A stretch of DNA of 13,792 nt from JBKHXU01 sp046565865 (GTDB lineage: Bacteria; Pseudomonadota; Gammaproteobacteria; Acidiferrobacterales; Sulfurifustaceae), in assembly GCA_046565865.1 (NCBI GenBank), contig JBKHXU010000133.1:1-13792 (forward strand). The letters run 5' to 3'. The position numbers and the translations under genes were made by a program. The notes under the pieces were generated by a model that ran no database searches, was not told where the DNA came from, and worked only from the letters and a program-made list of their open reading frames with translations. Numbering within the stretch: position 1 is the first letter of the stretch; every line of letters begins with the position of its first letter. Of the stretch, positions 7,591 to 13,539 are shown one piece after another.

Positions 7591-8207
7591 AACCGGTTAC
7601 CCCAACGGCGCGCACCCGGCGCGCGCGCTTGCTGCTCGTGCTATTGGCGCTGCTCTTTATGGGCGGGACGGTCCTCGCCATGGTGCTGCTGCAAAGTGGT
7701 TGGCGTCCCACGCGCACCAAAAACTATGGCGAGCTGGTGCAGCCGGCGCGGCCGATCGCGGACGTCGAGCTAGATATGCTCGAGGCGCCGCGCATGCGCT
7801 TGAGCGAACTTAAAGGTAAGTGGACGCTTGTGTATTTCGGACCCGCGGAGTGTCTGCGGCCGTGCACCGACAATCTGTACAAGATGCGCCAGATCACCGC
7901 GGCCCAAGGCAAAGAGGCGCATCGCGTGCGGCGGCTGATGGTCGTCACCGATACCACCGCGCTCGACGGACTACGCGACACCCTGGCCGAATACCCGGGC
8001 ATGCGCGTCGCCATCGGCCCGCGCGACGCGGTGCGCCAGTTGGCAGGCGAGTTCGCGCTGCCGGTCGGTGGCCCGCTCGATAATCTGCACCGCCTGTACA
8101 TCGTCGATCCACTCGGCAATCTCATGATGAGCTACCCGGCGGACGCCGATCCGCGCGGTATCCACAAGGACCTCGGGCTCTTGCTCAAGGCGTCGCAGAT
8201 CGGATGA
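7587..8207 (+). CDS. SCO-like thioredoxin-fold protein with CxxxC, oxidase-associated
   Basis: The 206-residue protein has an N-terminal membrane anchor (about 14-36) and then a periplasmic thioredoxin-like domain resembling SCO1/SenC. It keeps a CxxxC pair, C89-LRP-C93, after a FGPAE turn, and a histidine, H168, before IVDPLGN, where SCO proteins place the third copper ligand. The surrounding motif differs from the canonical YTHCPDIC form seen in the true SCO at 10183. A protein like this between SURF1 and ctaA is a standing member of gammaproteobacterial aa3 clusters, usually left as hypothetical. It could be a copper chaperone or a thiol reductase for CuA cysteines; the sequence does not decide. 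It overlaps both neighbours by ATGA. Confidence 0.85.
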   Translation: MKPVTPTARTRRARLLLVLLALLFMGGTVLAMVLLQSGWRPTRTKNYGELVQPARPIADVELDMLEAPRMRLSELKGKWTLVYFGPAECLRPCTDNLYKMRQITAAQGKEAHRVRRLMVVTDTTALDGLRDTLAEYPGMRVAIGPRDAVRQLAGEFALPVGGPLDNLHRLYIVDPLGNLMMSYPADADPRGIHKDLGLLLKASQIG

Positions 8208-9229
8208 TTTTCAAGAAGACCCCATCGGCCAAGTTTTTCCGCACCGCGCTCGCGGCGGCGGGGTTCGCGTTCGTAGCCGTGGTGTTCGGCGCCTATATCC
8301 GCATGTCCGAAGCCGCGCTCGGTTGCGCCGACGGCTGGGACTGCGTCGGCGGCGCGCACGCGCCGATGACCGCGCGCGAGTATCGCGCGAGCTTGGCGGC
8401 CGCGACCGCATCACCCGCGCCGACCCGCGCGTGGAAGGAGGTCGTTATGCGCTATATCGCTGGCGCGCTGGGGTTGCTGCTCATCCGGCTCGCCGTGCTC
8501 GGCTGGCGTCTCAAAAAATACAAACCGTCGCAGCAAGTGTTGATACCGGTGTCGGCGCTGGTATTGGTGTTCGGTCTCACCATCGCGAGTCTCATGACCA
8601 TCGAGTATCAATTCAAACCATTGATGCTGATGATGCAGCTCCTGGGCGGCATGGCGGTGTTGGCGCTGCTGTGGTGGATCGTGCTGCGCGAGCAGCGCGT
8701 GTTCCGTTCGGTCACGCGCTCGCCGCTCACGCGGCGCCTGCGGCCGCGGGTCGTGGCCGCGCTCGCGATCGTCGTGGTGCAGATCGCGCTCGGTGGCTGG
8801 TCGATGGTGAACTACGCCGGCCTCGCGTGTCCGGATTTCCCGACCTGCCAGAATAGCTACTGGCCGACCGCCGATTTCGTCGACGGCTTTACCCTGTGGC
8901 GCGACGTCGGCCCGGCCTACGAAAGCGAGTTGCTGTCGCTGCCGGCGGCGACCGCGATCCACATGGCGCATCGCGTCGGCGCGCTAATCACCGTGCTCTA
9001 CGTCGGTTGGTTGGCGCTTCACTTGCTGCGGGTCGGCTTCCAGGAGAACCTTTGCCGCTATGGCCTGTTGCTGCTCGTAGTGCTATCGTGCGCGACCGCG
9101 CTCGGCATCACCGAGGCCGTGGCCCGGCTGCCGCTGGCTGCGGGCGTGGCGCACAACGCCGTTGCCGCGCTATTGCTCATGAGCCTGGTCACGCTTTATC
9201 ACGTCGTTCGTACACCACGCAATTTATGA
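8204..9229 (+). CDS. ctaA: Haem A synthase CtaA (COX15), with altered N-terminal half
   Basis: CtaA oxidises the methyl group at C8 of haem O to a formyl group, giving haem A. The 341-residue, eight-helix protein consists of two similar four-helix halves. The C-terminal half is orthodox: QIALGGWS, the cysteine pair C209/C215 in CPDFPTC, H256 in IHMAHR and H317 in AHNAV, which bind the cofactor haem b. The N-terminal half keeps GAYIRMS, C41/C47 and E79, but the expected E-x-x-H-R reads EVVMR (M82) and the H-L-L-G-G position reads QLLGG (Q145), so both expected substrate-side histidines are gone. The usual Q-x-x-L-G motif of its third helix is also lost. It overlaps both neighbours by ATGA. Family assignment is secure; activity is an open question. 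Confidence 0.93.
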   Translation: MIFKKTPSAKFFRTALAAAGFAFVAVVFGAYIRMSEAALGCADGWDCVGGAHAPMTAREYRASLAAATASPAPTRAWKEVVMRYIAGALGLLLIRLAVLGWRLKKYKPSQQVLIPVSALVLVFGLTIASLMTIEYQFKPLMLMMQLLGGMAVLALLWWIVLREQRVFRSVTRSPLTRRLRPRVVAALAIVVVQIALGGWSMVNYAGLACPDFPTCQNSYWPTADFVDGFTLWRDVGPAYESELLSLPAATAIHMAHRVGALITVLYVGWLALHLLRVGFQENLCRYGLLLLVVLSCATALGITEAVARLPLAAGVAHNAVAALLLMSLVTLYHVVRTPRNL

Positions 9230-10179
9230 AACCGACTGCCAAGACCTCCGTTCCCGATTCGACCGTCGCCACCCCGAGCACACTGGCCGCTACCGCGCGC
9301 GAATATTTCGAGCTGACGAAGCCGAAAGTCGTGGCGCTGATCGTGTTCACCGCGGTCGTCGGCATGTTCTTGTCCACGCCGACGATTCTGCCGCTGTGGC
9401 CGTTCGTGTGGGGCACGCTCGGTATCGCGCTTGCCGCCGGCTCGGCCGCGGCGTTCAACCACATCCTCGATCGCCGCGCCGACGCGCTGATGGCGCGCAC
9501 GCGCGCGCGCCCGCTGCCGACCGGTACGCTGACGCAGCGCCAGGCATTCGTGTTCGCGGTGATCCTCGGCTTGATGTCGATGACGGTGCTGGTGGCCGGC
9601 GTCAACGTTCTTACCGCGGTGCTGACCCTGTTTTCGATCATCGGTTATTCGGTCGTGTATACGCTGTACTTGAAGCACGCGACACCGCAGAACATCGTCA
9701 TCGGCGGCGCCGCCGGTGCCGCGCCGCCGGTGCTGGGCTGGGCCGCAATCACGGGCGAGGTGAGCGCCGATGCCTTGTTGTTGTTTCTCATCATCTTCAC
9801 CTGGACGCCACCGCACTTCTGGGCGCTGGCGCTCTACCGCACCAACGAGTACGCGCGCGTCGGCATTCCGATGTTGCCCGTGACCCACGGCAACGCCTTC
9901 ACGCGCCTGCACATTTTGCTGTATACGATATTGCTGGCGGCGGTGACGGTGCTGCCGTTCGCTACGCGCATGAGCGGCTGGCTGTATCTCGTCGGCGCCA
10001 TCATTCTCAACGCCGGCTTCCTGTATTACGCGTGGAAGCTGTATCGGAACTACAGCGATGCGCTCGCGCGCCGCACGTTCACCTATTCGATCCAGTATCT
10101 GTCGCTGTTGTTCGGATTGCTGCTGCTCGATCACTACGGCGTGCAGATCCGCGAGGCGTTGCAGTCGGCGCTGTACTAA
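9226..10179 (+). CDS. ctaB: Haem O synthase (protohaem IX farnesyltransferase) CtaB
   Basis: CtaB adds a farnesyl chain to haem b, giving haem O, the substrate of CtaA. The 317-residue UbiA-family membrane protein shows the first aspartate-rich site N78-x3-D82-x3-D86 within NHILDRRADALMARTRARPL, then YTLYLKHATPQN, GGAAGAAPPVLGW (160-172) and TPPHFWALAL (194-203), all typical of the enzyme. The start at ATG 9226 overlaps the ctaA stop as ATGA. The frame is open about 110 codons further upstream, but that part lies inside ctaA and lacks family features. The sco gene starts three bases after its stop. Confidence 0.97.
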   Translation: MKPTAKTSVPDSTVATPSTLAATAREYFELTKPKVVALIVFTAVVGMFLSTPTILPLWPFVWGTLGIALAAGSAAAFNHILDRRADALMARTRARPLPTGTLTQRQAFVFAVILGLMSMTVLVAGVNVLTAVLTLFSIIGYSVVYTLYLKHATPQNIVIGGAAGAAPPVLGWAAITGEVSADALLLFLIIFTWTPPHFWALALYRTNEYARVGIPMLPVTHGNAFTRLHILLYTILLAAVTVLPFATRMSGWLYLVGAIILNAGFLYYAWKLYRNYSDALARRTFTYSIQYLSLLFGLLLLDHYGVQIREALQSALY

Positions 10180-10182
10180 GTC

Positions 10183-10776
10183 ATGCAGTTGGTTCGGCTG
10201 TTCTATATCGGATTGATGGTGACCTTGCTCGGTGCCTGCACCGCGTCGAAGCCCGCGGCGTTCCACGGCACCGATCTCAGCATGGTCGATTGGGGCAAGG
10301 ATGTGACGCTCACGGCGCACACCGGTGAGCGCGTCTCCACCGCGGCGTTTCGCGGCAAGGTGACGGTGCTCTTTTTCGGCTACACACACTGTCCGGACAT
10401 CTGCGCGCCGACATTGGTCAAGCTCGCGGCCGCGCGCAAAGCGCTCGGCAGCGACGCGGACAAGGTGCAGGTGTTGTTCATCACCGTCGATCCCAAGCAC
10501 GACACACCGGAACAGCTGGCGAAATTCGTGCCCAAGTTCGATCCGAGCTTCATCGGGTTGAGCGGCACGCCCGCCGAGATCGGCGCCGTCGCCGCCGAAT
10601 ACAAAGTGGCTTACGCGCCGACGCCGGCGAGTATGAGCCAACAAGTATTGATCGATCACTCGGGCGGGATGTTGGTCAAGGATGCCACGGGCAAGCTGCG
10701 CTTACTGTTCAAGAACGACATGCCGGTGGCGGAGATCACCGCCGATTTGCGGCAACTGCTAAAAGTAAAAGGCTGA
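10183..10776 (+). CDS. sco: SCO1/SenC copper chaperone lipoprotein
   Basis: SCO proteins deliver copper to, or keep reduced, the CuA cysteines of subunit II. The 197-residue product begins with a lipoprotein signal, lipobox LLGAC with C19, so it is likely lipid-anchored and periplasmic. The thioredoxin fold carries the copper ligands C70 and C74 (HCPDIC) and H159 (DHSGG), plus FITVDPKHDTPE (99-110). No clear Shine-Dalgarno precedes the ATG, which lies three bases after the ctaB stop, so re-initiation is likely. It is the last gene of the assembly block and ends 14 bases before a convergent small ORF. I see no clear terminator between them. Confidence 0.96.
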   Translation: MQLVRLFYIGLMVTLLGACTASKPAAFHGTDLSMVDWGKDVTLTAHTGERVSTAAFRGKVTVLFFGYTHCPDICAPTLVKLAAARKALGSDADKVQVLFITVDPKHDTPEQLAKFVPKFDPSFIGLSGTPAEIGAVAAEYKVAYAPTPASMSQQVLIDHSGGMLVKDATGKLRLLFKNDMPVAEITADLRQLLKVKG

Positions 10777-10790
10777 CGCCGGTTCCGCGC

Positions 10791-10922
10791 TCAAGCCCGC
10801 AGGCGCTCGCCGGAAGCGGCCGCCGCGGTTTTTTTCTCGGGGCGTATGCCGCCGGCAATCGCGCCGAAGGCGCAGGCGACAAACAGACCAAGCCCAATCC
10901 AACCCAGTAGCAGGTCGAGCAC
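10791..10922 (-). CDS. 43-residue single-span membrane protein, unknown function
   Basis: This short ORF lies 22 bases after the stop of the CULT gene on the same strand. It starts with GTG at 10922 behind a strong Shine-Dalgarno (CGGAGGG on the minus strand, about five bases before the start). The 43 residues begin with a hydrophobic helix (about 3-26) rich in L, G and A with a single cysteine at C17, followed by a charged tail (RPEKK ... GERLR). I recognise no family. Ribosome-binding site, spacing and hydrophobic pattern argue for a real gene co-transcribed with the CULT gene, but codon-level evidence in so short a frame is thin. Confidence 0.55.
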   Translation of the reverse strand: MLDLLLGWIGLGLFVACAFGAIAGGIRPEKKTAAAASGERLRA

Positions 10923-10944
10923 TTAACCCTCCGTGGTTCGCGAT

Positions 10945-11358
10945 TTATTCCGCCGCGCTCGCGCTCAAACGGCCCAAGATTAGACCGAAAAAGTCGTCGC
11001 TGTTGCTGTGGTAGTGCCAACCGAGGTGTAGCCCGCAGTTTGCACACAGGGCCAAGCGCCAAGCGTATCCGGGAAACCATGTATACGCCCGCGTCGCCGT
11101 GCCGTGCGCGCGGCAGCCATAGGCGCTCTTGAAGCAGCCGATATGAAATTCGATGTCATATGGATTGCGCACCGTATGTTCAATACCGCCGTCAACAACA
11201 ATGCGTTCGTCGAGATGCGTGACCAGTTGGTGGCAGGCTATGCAATATAGTCGCCGTTCCGCGGCCGCGCGCGCTGTGGGATCGGCTCGCCGGCGGCGCG
11301 ACAGCGGTGGTTCTCGCGCCTGATCGAACCAAAACAGCTTTGGAAATACGTAGACCAT
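10945..11358 (-). CDS. Bacterial CULT-domain (cereblon-type) zinc protein
   Basis: The 137-residue protein is nearly all one CULT domain (about residues 34-133), the fold that in human cereblon binds thalidomide and in bacteria is known from the small Magnetospirillum protein MsCI4. Zinc ligands are C39-x-x-C42 and C105-x-x-C108. The aromatic cage is W94, W100 and W114, with Y116 where cereblon has F402; the spacings W-x5-W, W-x4-C and C-x5-W equal those of cereblon. The WFPGYAW, HLGW and F-x-G-L motifs and NP at 65-66 also match. Cereblon H378 corresponds to Y92. No signal peptide or second domain is seen, so it is probably cytoplasmic. I chose ATG 11358, with AAGGGG 12 bases upstream; a TTG at 11451 would add 31 residues unlike any CULT protein. 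The bacterial function is unknown. Confidence 0.9.
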   Translation of the reverse strand: MVYVFPKLFWFDQAREPPLSRRRRADPTARAAAERRLYCIACHQLVTHLDERIVVDGGIEHTVRNPYDIEFHIGCFKSAYGCRAHGTATRAYTWFPGYAWRLALCANCGLHLGWHYHSNSDDFFGLILGRLSASAAE

Positions 11359-11547
11359 GCGTTCGGAACACCCCTTGGATGCCAGTGTGGACCGCGCAAC
11401 TGCGAACTGATTGATCGTCTTTACTGTGTCGCGGCGCGCGGCGCCCGTCAATCATGGGGTCAGATTTGTAAGCCAATACCGACGGACGAGAACCGGATCT
11501 CTAAGGAGGGGGCCCTCGCTTTTGCTAGGTCGCTAACGCTACAAAGC

Positions 11548-12345
11548 TTAGGCACAACGAGCGCGGATGAGAGGTCCGTTCACGTGGCTCGTCTCGGTGC
11601 GGGCGCGCAGGCCGGTCTGATGCGCCTTGGTTACGGCGCCGATGATGCTGGTGGTATCGAATTTTTCCAGTATGTGGCGGATATGTACGCGTACAGTAGA
11701 CTTGCTGATCTTGAGCAAACGCGCGACTTCGGTGCCGGTTTTCCCGTCCATTAGTGCTTCCAAGACCTCGTGTTCGCGCCTCGACAGCGGCCGGCGCAGC
11801 GCGAATCTCTGGTCCTCGCCGCGCAAGGCCGGCATGAACAGCGAATGAAGATGAGGTGTGATCAGTTTCAAGATGAGCATTTGCCGTGGGTGCCAGGCGT
11901 CATTGAGATTGGAAAAGACGTAGCAACTGGCGTGACGTCGCGAACCGTTTCCGATGCCGTGGATGGCGACATTATGTAATGGCACGTTGCTTTCATCGGT
12001 TCGCGATCCGCGCAGACCGTGGATGCTGAGCTGGTCCTTGGAGTGGAACACGGGTCGGCCAACACGTATCCATTTTCTTACCAATGCACAGTGCAAGCTG
12101 GCGCCAGTCTGATCGCAAAGTGCCAACTGGTTTTGCGGGAAGCTGATATTTATATAGCGCAGCGCCCGCCCGTTGATCGGATGTACCGCGGCGCACATAA
12201 ATCCTTCGTGTGGTAGCAACTCCCGCAGTTTCGGATATATCGTCGCCGCGAAGTCGAGCGACGTCAGGTCGTGGCAGGCCTCGGCAATTTCGAGGAATAA
12301 ATGAAAATCATCGTTACTAAGCAACAAACCGCCATTCCGTCCCAT
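11548..12345 (-). CDS. LuxR-type transcriptional regulator, EpsA-like
   Basis: The 265-residue protein ends in a GerE/LuxR helix-turn-helix domain (about 187-246): LSRREHEVLEALMDGKT, then EVARLLKISKSTVRVHIRHI. The N-terminal part (1-180) is a GAF-like or autoinducer-like sensor that I cannot assign to a ligand; the LLPHEGF motif at 43-49 recalls the EpsA group of LuxR regulators linked to exopolysaccharide loci in proteobacteria. No receiver domain is present, so it is not a classical response regulator. The start ATG 12345 has AGGGGG eight bases upstream. A candidate promoter lies at 12426-12454. No acyl-homoserine lactone synthase gene is in the window, so it may be an orphan regulator. Confidence 0.9.
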   Translation of the reverse strand: MGRNGGLLLSNDDFHLFLEIAEACHDLTSLDFAATIYPKLRELLPHEGFMCAAVHPINGRALRYINISFPQNQLALCDQTGASLHCALVRKWIRVGRPVFHSKDQLSIHGLRGSRTDESNVPLHNVAIHGIGNGSRRHASCYVFSNLNDAWHPRQMLILKLITPHLHSLFMPALRGEDQRFALRRPLSRREHEVLEALMDGKTGTEVARLLKISKSTVRVHIRHILEKFDTTSIIGAVTKAHQTGLRARTETSHVNGPLIRARCA

Positions 12346-12663
12346 CCCTCAGTCCCCCTAACGCCCTTTTCAGATCGGATTCCAGTCCGGACCGCGGGCT
12401 CCCTCCCTTGGTGCTATGCGAGCTGATTCTTGTTGTGTCGTTCGTCTGGGTCAATAGCACTTTGGGGTGACAAAATATCGATTGTCGCCTCCAGTAAGGG
12501 GCAGAGGAATTGAGGCAAGTCTCATTTATCTGTTCACGGTGAGTGAGTTAGCGATTTAGACAAGTTCTTACTATCGATCGCCCGCTTGCTAACGTAAAGC
12601 ACGGGTTAGTCGTCCGGCGATATGCCTACCCCGGAATTGTGTCCGCTTCGGCCTCACCGTAAC
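12346..12663. other. Gene-free stretch between the LuxR and DUF2784 genes
   Basis: These 318 bases hold the LuxR leader and candidate promoter in their first third. The rest has no ORF with a start and ribosome site, no strong hairpin with a T-run, and no RNA gene that I recognise. The base composition is visibly less GC-rich than in the cox region. Confidence 0.5.
12426..12454 (-). promoter_or_regulatory. Candidate sigma-70 promoter for the LuxR gene
   Basis: Read on the minus strand, TTGACC (12454-12449) and AAGAAT (12431-12426) are 17 bases apart, matching the consensus at five and four of six positions. Transcription would start near 12418, leaving a leader of about 70 bases before the LuxR start. 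No second gene competes for it. Confidence 0.45.
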
Positions 12664-13098
12664 TCAAAGTTTCGCTCCATTCCGCTTTTCAGCGTTGGCT
12701 AACAGCGGCGGATAGCCGATGAGGGTAGCAAGGACCATAACGCCAAGGGCGGAGGAGACCGCGACAAAAACCCAATGCGGTGTGCCGTAGAACGCAGATT
12801 GGATCTGACCGAGGTAATGTGCCAGGAAGCTCGCATCGTAGGGGTTCCACTGCGCCTTGCGCCGAAGCCAGTTTTCCAGTGCTGTCAGCGGGCACGTGAC
12901 CTTCAGCCAATCTTCGATCATGACAAATAGCACGACAAAGGAGTGCGTCAGCCGAAAATATATGTGGCGGGGCCAGCGCCAGCGCAGCAACCACCCGATG
13001 AGGATCAAGATCAGCCCGATCACGACAAACAGCACCAGCATGAAGTGCAAGAGCAGGGCTAGATCTGACAGGACGCGATAGAAGCCCAATAGGTTCAT
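12664..13098 (-). CDS. DUF2784 membrane protein
   Basis: The 144-residue product fits DUF2784: three or four membrane segments (about 10-40, 48-64 and 108-130), with the family hallmarks RLTHSFVVLFVMIEDW followed by CPLTALENWLRR (69-80) and a later SFLAHYL. Members are small inner-membrane proteins of unknown function. The start ATG 13098 has only a weak GAG upstream. The gene stands alone: 318 bases separate it from the LuxR gene, and the divergent pilin transcript begins upstream of it. A link to its neighbours is not evident. Confidence 0.85.
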   Translation of the reverse strand: MNLLGFYRVLSDLALLLHFMLVLFVVIGLILILIGWLLRWRWPRHIYFRLTHSFVVLFVMIEDWLKVTCPLTALENWLRRKAQWNPYDASFLAHYLGQIQSAFYGTPHWVFVAVSSALGVMVLATLIGYPPLLANAEKRNGAKL

Positions 13099-13376
13099 GA
13101 ACGCTACGATCTCACGGTGGCGCGCAAGACGTAACCGTCATCTGACCAGATACGACCCCGCTTCGAATCGCGCTATCAAAACACACCAATAGCGGACGGA
13201 AAAGTGAGAGGCGTAACCTACGCGGAGAAACATTGTCGCGCCATGCGGTATGAATGGTCAATTCAGACAGACTAGCGGCAAGCACGTAGTCTAGTGGGAT
13301 TATCGACGGCGTTACTGAAGGGCTGATAAAAACTCGACTGCCAGACTGGCCGCGTATTGCGATGGCGAGTCATAGG
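13099..13376. other. Divergent promoter region, no gene seen
   Basis: This stretch should hold the DUF2784 promoter (minus) and the promoter of the riboswitch-pilin transcript (plus). I found no hexamer pair convincing enough to call and no ORF of credible length. With the riboswitch and leader that follow, the gene-free region runs to 13539. Confidence 0.4.
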
Positions 13377-13464
13377 TTTCCCGACAAAGGCTAACTGCTC
13401 GCAAGGGTAGGACGCAAAGCTACTGGCCCGAACGATAGACGGGCGGCAGGGCTACCGAAGGAAG
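13377..13464 (+). ncRNA. Cyclic di-GMP-I (GEMM) riboswitch
   Basis: The conserved core of the class I c-di-GMP aptamer is present in order. After the P1 left arm comes ACAAAGGCTAA; P2 is CTGCTC (13395-13400) closed by a GCAA tetraloop (13401-13404) with GGGTAG (13405-13410); then the near-invariant GACGCAAAGC (13411-13420); P3 includes GCCCG (13426-13430) pairing with CGGGC (13440-13444); then GGCAGGGCTACCG (13445-13457). P1 can form from TTTCC (13377-13381) and GGAAG (13460-13464). The GNRA tetraloop on P2 and its receptor side in P3 are typical of the class. It lies 75 bases before the pilin start codon on the same strand, so it should control that gene. Confidence 0.92.
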
Positions 13465-13474
13465 GGAGTTTCTA

Positions 13475-13494
13475 GTGCATGCCCATGCGTGCAC
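13475..13494 (+). other. Leader hairpin downstream of the riboswitch
   Basis: GTGCATG (13475-13481) pairs with CGTGCAC (13488-13494), with one G-U pair and a six-base loop. It is not followed by a T-run, so it does not look like an intrinsic terminator. It may be part of the riboswitch expression platform or simply a spacer structure. Confidence 0.4.
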
Positions 13495-13539
13495 CGGAAA
13501 CAACGGATAACAATACTTCGACTTCGGAGAAGCTTAGCC

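Noticed and set aside
8896..9225. In-frame 110-codon extension upstream of ctaB
   Set aside because: It lies inside ctaA in another frame, has no UbiA-family features, and ATG 9226 gives the usual protein with an ATGA overlap.
9199..10659. 486-codon minus-strand open frame opposite ctaB and sco
   Set aside because: Same kind of shadow; composition is R/H/Q-rich and it covers two well-identified genes.
10808..10835. GC-rich run followed by seven T as terminator for sco
   Set aside because: The only stems have very small loops or three to four pairs, and the T-run is explained by lysine codons of the minus-strand small ORF.
11359..11451. TTG-initiated N-terminal extension of the CULT protein
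   Set aside because: TTG start without a good ribosome site, and the added 31 residues are not part of any CULT domain; ATG 11358 is simpler.
11501..11520. GAGGGGGCCCTC palindrome followed by GCTTTT
   Set aside because: The loop would be only two bases for the full stem and the T-run is short; too weak to call a terminator.
12536..12660. ACGGTGAG / CTCACCGT inverted repeat in the LuxR-DUF2784 gap
   Set aside because: Eight bases at more than 100 bases distance is expected by chance and nothing else supports it.
13347..13360. Sigma-54-like TGGC...TTGC element before the riboswitch
   Set aside because: The GG-to-GC spacing is nine bases instead of the required ten.
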